Source: Aplysia californica
Taxonomy: Eukaryota > Mollusca > Gastropoda > Aplysiida > Aplysiidae
Assembly: GCF_000002075.1 (NCBI RefSeq)
Contig: NW_004797278.1
Location: forward strand, 2,164,639-2,228,638
Direction of reading: 5' to 3'
Length of the DNA: 64,000 nt
Part shown: positions 13,501 through 28,000 of the stretch, in pieces
How positions within the stretch are numbered: position 1 is the stretch's first letter
Layout of the letters: the number at the start of each line of letters is the position of its first letter
The notes under the pieces: generated by a model
What the model was told of the DNA's origin: nothing
Database searches by the model: none
The model's input: the letters and a program-made list of their open reading frames with translations, nothing else
Translations under genes and position numbers: made by a program

Positions 13501-16018
13501 TCGACAATAATTGCTAAACCGGCCGAAAAATGCAGATACCTTCGATTTCATTATTTGGACGAGCGCCTGATTTCACCACGATGCCTCACATTTCATTATT
13601 ACCATGCTCACTCAAGTTTTGTGCACATCTAACCCTTAACAATTTTCTCACACTGTAGCATTAAAAATCAAGTAAACAATCAACTAACCTTTTCATTGAG
13701 CTCTCCGTACCACTTCATGTCTTGCTGCTCCTTGACTAGAATAATGTCATCTTTATCAAAGGTGAGATCAGCCTCCTGTCGCGCTTTCCATGGGTAAGTG
13801 GCTTTGGCCAGTAGACCTTCTGGAGGGATCTGTGTACCCGATGAGGGACTTGCAGAGGCAGTACTGGTACTATCTGATATTGCACTTGACTGAAGGGGCA
13901 AAGAAAACAACTTTCACTTTTTTACCCAAACATTCACATTCAAAGTATTTCAAATTGGCAAAATCAGTAAATGATTTACGTAACTGGTTACTAACTTACA
14001 AATCAAGCTCCAATATAAAATTCAGAAATAAACAATTCACCCCACTCTTTTTTAGCTGATAATAAATTTTAATGAATATAAAGATACCAATTTACCTGTA
14101 GAAAAACAACCAAACTAAAGGAAAATAAAGACAAGTTGAAGCCTCCCAATAACAAAACGCAATCTGCACTTGAAATACAAGGTAAGACTACAATCTCCCA
14201 AATTCTACATTGCTATGGAACTAACACAACAATCATCATCTTCTTTATAAAACGTTCAACATAAATTTACAATTCTATGTTGTACTTTCCAATCTTTTCA
14301 GCGTTTACCAGTGAAAAATAACAACTGAATAATACCTGAGTAAATTGAGAAGAACTGAATAAGTCAGTCTCGACTTTTTGACTGGTTGAAGACTGTACCA
14401 CCGGTTCAAATGCACTTCTGAAATAAAACAATTGGGAAAACTGAGCAAATTTCAGAACAACAATAAGTTTTGACACTCAGGTCTTCTCATGTACTTCACA
14501 GATACTTGTCAGACCTCATCTCTTGCTTTATTGCACACTGTCAATTCTCACGCTACTGTTAATTCCATTAAAGGGCTAAAGTCTAACCAGAAATAATATA
14601 TAGGTGTCTTATTAAAGGATAACATAATTCATCACTTTATAAACTTAGCTACAATATTATCTTTAGATTAACTTTCTAGAAGAATTAAGTATGGCTTCAC
14701 TTTAGATTGAGACTATAATCATATTGTATACATTTGAAAAGATTTTTTTTTAAATACGCATTATTTAACAGTATGGGAAATACCTACCCAAACACATTCC
14801 CAGATGGTTCCTCTACTTTCTCTACATATGCCTTAGGGAACCATCCCACAGAACCATTACTCTCTCCCCGATGCCAGTCTTCCATGCCTACCACTGGTTC
14901 TGATTCATTTAGGACCTGAAAGGGAAAAAGTTAAATTAAAATACATTGCAGAAATCAAGTACATTCTTCCACAAAACATCAAACACTGCACTTAATTTTG
15001 CCTATGTAAATAATGTAAATAATAAACACCTTGAAGGTCATTTCATAACAACGTAAGTTCCTGACACAGCAATTACTATTCATTTAAAAAATCCGAAAGA
15101 ACCAAGGAAGTGGAACAAGGAAGACAGTATCATTGGAAAAACTTTGTCAACATGAAAAATCCATTGCTCAAAACATCCTTTCGACTCAGTTTGAGCCAAA
15201 TCTGCAAATTACATTTCTCATGACATCAAAATCTTACTTACCCAAACTTCCATGCCAGCGACAAGAGTAAGTTCATCTTCTCGGGTAGCAGTGAAGTCAT
15301 ATATAGCTTTGCATTTAGTTTTGCTCTGTGAACCTGAAACATAAAAACAATCTAAATTGGTAATTGAACATTTCAATCAAGCTTATAAAATATTTAGGGT
15401 GCTCTCCTCAGCACATGCCACTGTTATCCTCTACATATTGAGCAAAAGGCTCAGCCTCAGCTTGCGTAAATCTAGGGAGCTCTAGTATAGGCTCGTGGGA
15501 CAACGACACAAAGACACAAATTGCACTTCTTCCTCCGAGATCTAACACTCATAGCACACTCTATGGAACATTACAGAAACTGTAGCAAACCAGTACATAT
15601 CTCTACACAGCACAGGACAGAAGACCCAACTATTGCTTTTTTAAAGTTTCAGTAGAGGTTTTAGGCGCTCGCAACTGCATAAGGTCATAGGAGCACCAAG
15701 GGGTGGATGTCAACAGGGAAACCGAGCTTACTCTGCTCACCTCTCTAGCTTCAACAGCACAAAGTCTGTTTCGACTATCAAGGCACCCCGGAAATAGCGG
15801 GTCATAAGAGAGTGAAAAACATGAAAAAGAAGTAGAAGAGAAATGACGATAGTAAGGATTAGGAAAGAAAAAGCAACAGTTCCCTGTTGCAGTTCAGGCA
15901 CAGTTATGAGCATGACATTGATGAATCAGCCCATTTACAATTCTACTGTGCATAAAAACATATTTAAGTCCACCCTTCGGGAATGGCCTAAAGACACTTC
16001 AGTCAGTAGCACCGCCCT

Positions 16019-16050
<32 letters not shown>

Positions 16051-19000
16051 CAGCTATTGCTGGATCGATAACAACAACTACAACAATAACCACCAACCCG
16101 TACTGGCTACAGAGCCATTTGTGCTGCCCCACGCTATACTAGAGCCTGCTGTGGTTGTGGTGCCAGAGAAAGCAGAGTCCCAGTTCACAGAGGAGCTTGT
16201 AGTGCCACCACCTGCTGAACTCACAGCATCCGAACTGTTAAAGTCAAACCAGTTGGCATCAGCTGCAAAAATATAAGAACGCAAATTTGTGAACGAGAAT
16301 CAGACCAGCTCATTTTAGGCGTACTATGACTGACAAGACAACAATCAATTTTCAATCATTAAACTTCAAGCATGGATAAAGTCACTAAAAAAGTTTAGGC
16401 CTGCTGAAAATGACCCAAAAAGATCAACCTCCCTCCCAACTTTCGAATAAGTTACATTAGCCAGACATCCAGACATAATACTGAAGCTTATCTGACAGCA
16501 ATAAAGTTCTATATTTAAAAATCTTTCACAACAAAATTTACCATTAGAAGCTGGTGCTGGTGCTGGTGCTGCTGCAGGTGCTGGTGCTGGTGCTGCTGCA
16601 GGTGCTGGTGCTGGTGCTGCTGCAGGCGCTGCTTTAGCTCTGTCAAAGGGAAAAAACAAAAAGAAAGCAATGATCATCATCGCTCGCAGCCATTATAGAA
16701 AAATAACAATCATTTAGGTTATTTAAACAGACAGGGACATCCACAACTCTCCCACCCCCTTTTCCAATCTAAAAAAATATACAAGATGTACCTTATATAA
16801 TGAATATAAACATTGCTTAAATTTGGCGAACATAAAGTTGTTATGAAATATTAAATCTGAACATCAGAATATTAGACAATTTTGACTATGTAAAATTCAC
16901 AGCTCCAGTGATCAGAGACTGAATTATTTCCATCAACACTGCTGGCACTGTGCAGACTTTTCAGTAATATACAACAGGACAGTCTTCAGTATTATGTTTC
17001 TACCTTTGCTGTTGCTCTATTTCCTGTTTCAGCTTTTCTTGACGTTCCCTTTCTTGCTTCTGTTTCTGCTGCATTTCTTGAGCAGCTTTTTTCTGCAAGG
17101 TGATCTTTTCTTCTTGTTGTTTCCTAAGAAGGGGAAGGTCTCTCTCTAGTTTGGATATTTGTTCCTGCATGTTCTGAAATCATGACAAAATATATAACAT
17201 TTGAGAACATTAAATCACAAGTATAGAGTGTATCAGGTGCATTAGGCAGGTAGTCATGTAGCTATTGCCAAAAACTAACCATATACATAAGAGGCTGTCC
17301 AAAAGATTTATTGATAAAGCAGCAGTCTACAGATTTATGATGTAACTTTTAAACCCTTTCCGGGCGTATCGCCGATTTATTGGCGCGAGTCCACACCCCT
17401 TGCGGACGTATTGCAGATATATTGGCTGTGATAGGTGTCTCAGTATTGTTTCATTTTAACACGATCCGTATTTATAATTACTTTTTATTGCTATAGAAAA
17501 ACTCAGAAAGGATTTAGGAAACGAAAACATCTAGTTTCACTTTGTCAAAGTGTGGGTTTGGGGAAAAACGAGTGAATTAGTTCTAGTGGTCTTGCATCAA
17601 CAAAATGATGTAACCGGACTCTGTATAAATATCATAACTTAAAGAAAAATTGGAATATTGCTTCCAAATAAAAAGCTGCACATACAGAAATTTATGGATT
17701 ACGCTCTTGGCCTGTATATGATAAGATAGCTATGCTGATTTGCTTTCATATGTTTGGTGAATGTTATTTTTTCGGTCAAAATTTATTTTTCTCATCATCA
17801 TCGCCATTTCTAACCCTTCTAATGCATACTTATGTTCAAAATTAATCCTTGTTTCATATTGGAATGTATTCCTCATTCAATTTCCTTCAATTTGATATAT
17901 CATATGTTACGTTTTGAGTGACGGTTATGCTTCTATGAAGTTATTTTGTACACCAACTGCATAGCCAAATCGACCCACAAGTTAATTATGTCTAGACCCA
18001 AAAAAAACTACATCCGTAGAGTTAAAACAATTCATTTAACATTAATATCCAATACCATTTTTTTCCACCACACAAGAAATCATGACAAAGAGAACAAACC
18101 TTGAGCTCGGCATTGTTACAATCAATCTCTCCCAGTCTGGCTTCAGTATCACTTTCTAGCTGTTCCACTTCTTTGTTTAGCTGCTGGATTCTCGTTCGCT
18201 TGGTGTCAACACTATGCATGACAGTGCGATGAGCGTCCGCTAAATTAGGATAAAGCAATTTAAAACATGTTGATATTATTTGTTCGGACAGGACCATTCC
18301 AAAGTCAGGAACTCTGTACAATTTTACTGAAAAAGTCTTTAAAAAAAAATACAAGTCACCAAAAATTCTTACGCACAATACACAAATCTCTCACAGCATC
18401 TTCCTTTGAGACAGCAATTTTAATAGTCATTCATTATTTTATGTAATGTAACACACCAAAACAAATTATGATTTGGCAAAAAGAAGGCAAAAAAAGAAGA
18501 TATGACTTAGACAAGAGCTTAAAGGAGATGTTAAAGTTTACTTCCTTATTCATTACTTTGAACCACAAGGGTGCCTTTGGCATGGCTTAGTGTTTAGTCA
18601 CACAACAGATCAAACACGCTCACAGCAGCAATTTACTTACATAAAGGTGTGCCCTGAGCAGTCTGAACTTGAACATTCAAGACATCCTTCTCGCTGTTGA
18701 GGCCAGACGATTTCTTGTTGAGTTCCTACAGGAACAAAAAGTATACTGTACCTGCTATTTTGAAACAATGTTACAAAATAAATAACACTGTACCAGCTAT
18801 TTCAAAGCATTGCTTCCCATAAACAATCTCCCTACATTTCTTTTTTTTTTTTTTTTTTTTTGATAAAGTGTTTTTACGGCGCTCGCAACTGCATAGGTCA
18901 TATGAGCGCGCGGGACACTCCTAATATTTTCAGTTGGTAGGAAATTTTGAATTTTGCCCGGGTGGCGGCCGAAGCCTACTCTTATCGATTTTAGACCACC

Positions 19001-22000
19001 AAGGGATCTTTAACGTGCGCAACTTGCACACGGGCCCTCCGAGATTTTTCGCCCTTGTCCGAGAAGGCTAGGTGTAGATCTTTCCTACCAGAAGATCAGG
19101 GGTGTGGCAGAAAGACAGCAGTAAGGAGGAGCCAAGGAGTAGCAGTAGAAAGGCTGCAGAAAGAGTCAGGAGCCCAGAGGAGGGGGCAAAGGAGGTGAGG
19201 GGGTGGGGGCAGAAAGTGGACATGAAAGCAGACAACAGAACATTGCTAGAGAGCAGGAAAGGAGGTGAAAGGAGACAATTTTAGAGAAGAACATTTTTCG
19301 GTCGCTACCCGGATTCGAACCCGGGACCTTTGAATGAGAGGCCAACACCTTAACCTCTAGGCCACGAGAGCCCCCCTACATTTCTAAAAGGCTGGAAACA
19401 AAAAAATGTAAAAAAAAAAAAATTAAGATAGAGTAATAAGATAACAAAGCATTCCTTCAATGTGCAGGCTAAGGAAAGCATCTTGACAGCAAAGACTAAA
19501 ATAGACAGAGCACTCCCCTCAGGGAGAGGCTCTGACTTCTTTGAGGAACAAAACTTGTTCCAAACAACCATTCTATTTATTGACTGACATGGTTTCCAAC
19601 CAACTAAGGCCCCATTGTAAATGATACTATTTTTTCTCACTGGTGAAATAAAAGTCAAGACCAAAACAAAATAGAAATAGGTTGAGGATACAATTTTTTT
19701 TCAATAGCCTCTTCAGGTGCTTTTCTCATCATGTTGTCAAAATCCCTTACAGCTTCTTTCCTTTAAGAAAAAAAGCAACAAATGCGCCAGTGACAGCGTG
19801 ACATGAAAGAAAAATGTTTTAAACGAATTCATCCCAGTAATGCAACAGTCCTTTTAGTTCACTTTTTAATCTAAATGCTTTTGTAGTAAAAGTTCCAAGT
19901 CCCCTCATTTCTGAGAACATTGGGTTATAAAAAGTTGAAAGCAACGGCTGCATGTGAATGTGATAAGAGCATATTTTAGAGCAAAAGCAAATAGTTGAGT
20001 GAAATTTTGACAAGAGAAGTAATTATTTTCCACTACGCTATCATAGAATACATCAGGTCATGGCATTTCAAGCCATGTGAAACACAGGTGGAAATCTTTT
20101 TAAACTAAAATCTCTTTGCAAATATAAGTTACCTTTGATACAACTGCCAGATCAGGCCATACTGGCAAGATCACTCAAGTCGTTGGTATGGAAACGGTTA
20201 TGGTAGAAAAGTATTTTAAAAAACCAAAGGCCCCAAAATTAACACCTACCATTGACTGCCTCTCATATAAGTCAATATCAGCGAGGGTGCGGTCACGAGA
20301 TACTCTCATTCCATCGATGCTGGTGGTGAAATCAGTGACACCACCCTGGACTTGAGTGATTTTCAGGGACAACTCTGCTTTCTTGGCATCCTATAGACAT
20401 AATGGAAAGTTACCGAGACTTCATTTCCTTCAATAATAGAAAATGTCATCAGCAGCAAAACAAAACTGAGCCAAATGGACTCACCAAAGCTCATAATCAG
20501 TTCTAATGTACAATTCCTTGTACACAAATGTTTCCTTTCATTAGTTAACTTTTCCAGTGCACATCTAGGATCTCAATTTTAAAAAAGACAACTTTAAGGT
20601 TTCATTTTTTACCAAAATTCCCCCCCCNNNNNNNNNNNNNNNNNNNNNNNNNNNNNNNNNNNNNNNNNNNNNNNNNNNNNNNNNNNNNNNNNNNNNNNNN
20701 NNNNNNNNNNNNNNNNNNNNNNNNNNNGTAATAGAATTGGGGGGTGGGTACTATCAAATTTAAGCGCCACGATGTTTACAGTAGTGGTAGATCTAGATCT
20801 AGAATCTAGTGCAGTCGCAACCGCAAGACAACGAATACAAGACAGCCAGGTCTTTTTCCTCTAGACTCTCTATATTTTAGAGTTTCGTCCCAACTATCGG
20901 ACATGATCATTTATTTCTTCTCTAGAATCTAGATCTAGAATCTAGTTATTGAGACAAGAGAGAGCAGAACATGTCAGAAGAAACAGAAAACACGCCCAAT
21001 GACATTGCTTTGATTTTGAAAAACATTGGTAGATCTACTGCTGCTCTCAGATACTCTTTTGACCTCTGCACCCAAGACTTGCGGGTGAGACACGAGCTAT
21101 ACAAGTAGATTAACTGGGATTCAGACTAAACTATAGACAATAGGATACAAATAAAATACTAGTAGCTAAAGTAGAGTAAACTAAAAGGGAGGGAGAAGGA
21201 AGACTGCGGCACACTCCGCCGTCTTCTTCATCTCCTCATCATGTCTGAAGTCGTCTGTGTAGAGATTCTAGAATCTATAGATCTATGATCACAAAAGCAA
21301 TTCTGACCGTCTTACCTTCACTATCTCATTGAAATCCTCATATCATGCAAATGCAGTTTATCTTACAGTTCAACTGCTGATGTAAAATACAATCATTATT
21401 TTGACACCCCACGACAAGAGGCACACAGATCGAAATTATTATTATCAGTTTGCGGAGTGCCCCCCGGTTGTGGACACATAAAATTTGCAATGTATTGTGG
21501 GTAAGGGGGCGTTTCCGGAAATTTTCAATTTGTTGCGAGCACGTACGGTACAGTCAAGGCTGTTCGAAAATAGAGTCGAATCAACACAAACACCACACAC
21601 TGTGAAGGAGTCTGCCACTGCACAGTTTCCACACATAGAAAGTCTTATTATATATCATAAATTTGAGTGTATTGCTCTAAAGTTGTGTGGAACTGACGAG
21701 TAATCACGTATAAATTTGTTGGATATATATTTCCGTTGTTGATAAGATGGTGCATTTGTGTGAAGATTAGGAATTAGACCAACAAGCTAGGTTTCGAGGC
21801 CTAGCCTAGCCTAGCGTAGGCGGAGAAAACTCAAAATCAAACAGGGGAAAACAGTTTGAATTTTAATGTTGTTAACAATGCAAACTTTGAGAGGAAACTT
21901 CATTGGGCCAGACGCTGTTCTTACGAATGAAGAGGTATGTATGATTTAGTGAAATTTGGCCCAAGGATGAAAGTCAAGAATAGCATACAAACAGTGTGAG

Positions 22001-25000
22001 TAACTGTTCGAAATAAAAATTGGATGAAAAGTTGGCGCTTTTTCGGTAGTTCCCACCCCGCATTGTTATTCGCCGGTATTGGCCCCAAGAGTAGGGGGGA
22101 TTCAAAAATTATTGAGCTTTTACAGGAATAAAATTCTTGGCTTCCAAAACTCTGTGGGTAATATAATTTACGGCTTCCACAGTTATACATAAAGACACGC
22201 ACATAGTCTACAATCTCAAACAAACAATAAAACTCCAACAAAAACAGAGGCAAAGAAAAAAGAAAAGAAACCATTTTAAATTTTTATCCACAACATACAG
22301 ACATGACTCACTGTTATTCTAAAAAAAAAAAGAAAAAAAAAAAGAAAAAACAACTAACTTCATAACGATACACAATTATAAAAAAGCATTTTATTTCATC
22401 TTCACTTTGAAAGTGGGTAAAGAGGATAAATCAACACATTTTTTCTCTCTCAAAGCAAAGGTATGAAAATATGGCATTTTAAGAAGCTCTGTGTTAAAAA
22501 TCTTACCAAGGACTCCAGTTCATTCTTCAGTTTGGCCATCTGTGATTTGAGTATACTCAGTTGCTCATACTCCCGTTGCTTTTCAGCAATCAGTTGTTCT
22601 TTTCTTTGTCTTTCCCATTCCATCTGCCTCTGGCGTTCCAACTCTCGCCGAGCAGCCTAATCAAAATACATTTTAGAGAAATTAGAACAGTACAACCCCC
22701 CCCCCCCCACAAAAATTTTTTTACCCTGTGCCCAAAAAATCTCAGCTTCTACCATTAACTATCACCAAAATCCCCCCTCCCCCCCAGGAGTGTATACACC
22801 GTACAAGATCAAATTCATTCTAACAAATGCACTGCCCTAAAACTATTGGCATTACAAACAATATCCAAAATGCTCGCCTGCAGTCTACTGCTTACTTGGT
22901 AATGAAGTAAACAACCCTGTTATTTCAGCTATGCCACACTTTAGTTCAATGTTATTTTACAAATCTGCCCATCCCCAGGCAACCCAACATGAAAATAATG
23001 TGGTCCTTGTATTCTTGGTAACTTAGAATTTCGTCTCAAGCATAAACTGATGCAGCTCAAACTACATCCTCTACTTACTTCTCTCTGTTCCAACATCTTT
23101 CGTCTTTGCTCTTCAATCTCTCTTTCTTTCTCTCTCTGTTTCTCAAGCTGCCTTTGAAATTCAGCCTGCCTTCGAGTTTCAGCTTCCAACCTAATTCACA
23201 GGTGCAAAGAAAATAAAAATTCAAGCTTAATATTTAACAAAAATATAACCTTTCATGCAGGAACAGATATAACAAATTATCTACTTAAAATACAGCTGCG
23301 ATCACGACCTCAGTCAATGCTGCTTTAAACAATCCAAACAGCACTGTATGACAAAAAAACAGAAGATACATATACCCCAAATCTTTTATCACTGCCTGTA
23401 CGTTAGTCTTGCTCTGGTTAGATATTTTGAAATAGTGATGTAAGAGTACACAAAATTTCTATAAAATCAGGCTACTGAACCAAGACATAGAAAAGATAAA
23501 AATTTTATCAACTCAGCTTTATAATTTCTGCAAGGTAAACAAGACAAGACCTAGGTAAACAAGACAAGACCTAACTATTCAAATGAATACCAAAATCCAT
23601 TTTTGTGACCCATATTTTTCTGAAAGCCACATTACCTTTGCCTTTCTCGCTTCTCAGCCTCTTGCCTTTCCTTTTCCAAACGTTCATTTTCTTCTTTCTT
23701 TTGCTGCTCTCGCAACAAAGCTCTCCTCCTTTCAAGTTCTGCTTGGCCTTTATCAAAGTTCTCCTTTCTCTTGTCCTCAAAAGTAACTAGACAAGAATTT
23801 AAAAAACATAATTATTTACTAAATATGGGGACTAAATATGTGTACCAGGTTTATCATGACACGATAAATACAAATCAAAATGACAGCAATTCCAAGTTCC
23901 AACTATTCAAATATAAAATAAACAGTTATCTTAAAGGAATTTTAAAAAGGCCAGGAAAGTCAGCCATCTAAAAATAATTAGGGTTCAGTGATATAAAAGC
24001 AATAAGTAGCATACATGAATCTTTACAAATAGTTCATCCTCTTACAGTGATTAGAATAAGCATATGAAGACAGAATACAAAGAAGTAAAGAGCCTTATTA
24101 TTGGAACAAGAAACATGAGCACACTAACTTGCAACATCAATGCCAGCTTGCCTGAGAGTTGATATTCTGACTCCCTTCACTTTGTCCAAAGAGTTTTCTT
24201 TATCTGCTTTCTCAAAATCAACTTTTAATCTTTCAATCACGTAAACATATATTCTAACTGTATTTATGAGTCCACTAATCAATACAACAATCTTAAAAAG
24301 ATCTTCCTACCCTGATCATCTATGGACAAATCCTCAGCTGGCTGAGCATTAGCTGGAATAGGAGCAACAGGCTGAGGCATGCCAGCGTTACCCAAGAGGT
24401 CTGTGAAGGCATCCTTCTTTGGTGTTGCTGAAGAGCGACAGAAAGAGAGAGGGTGAATACAATGAAAAAAAAGACCAGTTTCTCAAAATATGTAGAAAAA
24501 AAATCAATCTATACATTTGTTATCTCAGAGCAAGACTACCTTAAACACTCATTATCCTATATCTGATTTTTAAAAACTGTGACACTTAGCAACTACAGTA
24601 CATTAAACATTTTACTCACACACTCACTTTTTAACTATCAGGGAAGAAAAAATTATTTTAAACCATAATCTTCATTTTGGATCACATAAGTTTTTCGAAA
24701 AGGCCAATAAGCTAAAAACATAAATTAAGTTAACCAAATTTAGCAAAAACTTTGAAAAGAAAGTTCAAATAGAAATATCACTAACTGGGCTGGGCACTGG
24801 CTGGTGGGGGAGATGTGACACTCCCTGATCGGGACTTGCTCGGCAGTAATTCTGGTGGCAGAGTTGGTGGCAAAGTAATGCCCATTCTCCCCAGTTCAGA
24901 GAGATGCATAGCAATACAAAACTCGTCACAAGTCAGCTTGCCGTCTCTGTCGATATCAGCTAATGTCCTAAAAGATAACAAACAGACATGAAAAAATTAT

Positions 25001-28000
25001 TGAGCTTTTACAGGAATAAAATTCTTGGCTTCCAAAACTCTGTGGGGAATATAATTTACGGCTTCCACAGTTATACATAAAGACACGCACATAGTCTACA
25101 ATCTCATATCCCCCACCTCTCTTCCAAAATGCAATAAAAACTCAGAAGGAAATAAAGACATCTTCCTAAACAAAATGTACAGCACAAACACAATGAGAGC
25201 TTACCAAATTTGAGCTAAAACTTGCTGAGGCAATCCAGATTGCATCAAAATTGCTCTTGCTTCTACACCTGAAAAAAAAAAGAGTGCAAATGTGCTATTC
25301 CAAAGACTGCTGAATGACCTCAGGCTTGAAGACTTCCCTTTTCAATGATTGTGTTCAGCTCATTATGTTGTCACTGGAAGTGAAATCTCAGTATTAACAT
25401 AAGATAACCAAAACAAAAAAAGAAAGATAATACAGATATGGATAAGCAGACAACACCGAATCAAGGCCAAAGAACTTGGTGAACAAATTTTCTCAGAAAT
25501 CTTCTCTCAACACCCCCCCCCCCCCTCCCCCAGCAAAATGAATATATTTCTAGAGAACTGAAGCCAACAAAAGCCATTTTTTACCTAATATTTCTCTATA
25601 GACCTATATTATGATGTTTTACAAACTTTTATTTGGAAATTCTTTAGTAATACTAACAATATTTCACGTTTCAACAATACTATGTACCATCTGATTGTAA
25701 AGTCCCTTGAGCTTCATTTTCAAGCATAAATGTCCCAGAGACTTCAGTATCTTCATGATTATTACTTTTAAGTTATAAACTTACCCAGCAAATATCCTCT
25801 TTTATTACGATCGTTGGCATTAAAAGTTTGAGTGTGTTTCAGTTTTGTGTTGTGAGGCATTGCCCACTTACTGCCCCTGAGGAAGAAAGACAAATGTCAA
25901 CATGAAACACATGACATGAGGATTCAACAACTTCTAGGCATCTACCCATAGGAGAAACATTTGAGACTTTAACTGTAAAAAAGAAGCATTTGAAAACTTT
26001 TAAAGTTTCAGAGCCCACAGATTTATTGGCAGATGCTCAAAAATGGATTAAACAGTGAAAGTACCAACTTAGAAATTGAATGTCGATAACTAAAGATCCC
26101 ATGAAAGGCATATAAAACACAAAATCAGTATAATGAAAACTTTGAAAAGACAGAAAGGCAGAAGTAAAATGTTAAGGGTAACAACGGGGGGTGAGAAACA
26201 CACTAAGTCAAAGGAGAATGAAAGAAATTAACCCCACACAAGTTCATTATAGACCAATAAAACCTACTGAAAAAGAATGAGCTTGCCAGATGGTAAGGTG
26301 ATCAAGACATTTTACTTACAGCAAGACTTAACCAGAATCATAAATATAGTAAGAAGCAAAACATGAAAGAACATAACTCACCCTTGTCCAGCGACTGGAG
26401 CACCAGGAACACCTGGAACCAAGATGACAACATGTAATTTGACATTTATTTTGTTCCTGTAAACTGAAATACCTATCTAAACTGTTCACTTCAAATACAT
26501 ATATATCTTTTCAAAGTTCTTTCTATGTTTTTTTATACACAACAAAGTAAAAGAGACAGGGATCATTAATCAATATAATACAAACACAGGTCAACAGTCA
26601 CAAACCTAAGTATTTTACCTATGACTGGATCTTTAAAATATTTCTACATATTCCTCAACCTACTGTAAGTCTGTCATTTCTTATCCTTTAACACTTTGCA
26701 GTCACACAGCCACCACTACAGAATACCCCTTCTGGTCACCCAGCCAGGAGAGTGATTACAACTGACTTCTCGGGCCTGGCCCATGATCGTAACAGATAAT
26801 CTTCACCGTCGCATTATTGCGTCAAGTGACGGCAAAGTGTTAAAGCGGGGGAGACTTGAAACTTTCACATTATCAGCTGACTACTGTACACTTTAAGCTC
26901 AAACAATTATTACAATTACAGGTATTACATCCAACAAAATAAGAAGGATACACTGAAAGAATTAGACTTGACATGAGTTTACCAGAATGCATTCTAGATT
27001 ATATCTTTTCTCTCTTCCTTGAAGAGAAGAAAAAGTCCACAATTCTAAAAAAAAATTCAAAATTTCCAATTCTAAAGAGTGAATGCTGTAATCAATTATC
27101 ACGTTTTAAGAGTTGTAAAAAACCTGACACGAGCTCACCTGTGGGAGCTACCCCTGCAACTGGCATAGCACCTGGCACCTGCTGAATACCCCCAGCTGTG
27201 CCATTGGCCATCCGAGGGCCCATGCCTAGGGATCCAGTCGTCATTGTACCCGTGCCTAGAGACGCCTGGGGCTGCATCATTGAAACCACAGGCATGCCCA
27301 TTCCTCCACCCATGGGTGCTGGAACACCTGTTCAAATTCAGCGGCAGAACTGAGAACTTCAGAACTTCATATTCACAATACTACAGCAGTGACTTCGGAA
27401 GAAACACTACCAGGAAATGACAAATCAATAAGAAAAGTATGCACCTTCAAAATAAAAGAATCAAAGACAGATTTTATTTAGTCAAGATCGCAATGGAAAT
27501 TATGGAGTTTCATGCTTCAATCAAAATCAGTATTTCTACCAACAGAAAATGCGACAGGTAGCAAAGCATTAAAAGTTCCATTTTCCTCTTTTGAAAGTTT
27601 TCTTTTAATGCTAGAAAGCTAAAACAAATGAAGATGACCAAATTACCTCCCATATGAAATCCCATTCCCATAGCAGGAGACATGGGTCCACCCATGCCTG
27701 GTTGTGCGAAAGAACCCATCATGGGAGTTGGATCAGCTTTCAGGGAGGCTGGCAGAACTTTGGGCAACTCATATCCTTGGAGCTTTTTCTTTATTAAATG
27801 CATGGCAATGGAGAATTCTTTCCTGTCCATTTTCCCATCTCCATTCATGTCTGCTAATGTCCTGAAAATAAGTACTCAACGTCACAAATCATAATGCACT
27901 ACAATATCAAAGTGTGCTCTGGATTAGGCTTTTTCTTTCACTGAATGGTACAATATCACTCATAAACACTAGAAATAAGTCAGTGCAGTAATAACCAAAC

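Noticed and set aside
17345-18010. Possible TTAA-type element starting AAACCCTTTCCGGGCG
   Set aside because: I could not find a matching inverted end or TTAA on the other side.
21445-21703. Open frames of 63 and 72 codons on opposite strands, repeated at 33189-33447
   Set aside because: They overlap each other within the CRYZL1 promoter region, have no splice context or family, and appear twice only because the block is duplicated.
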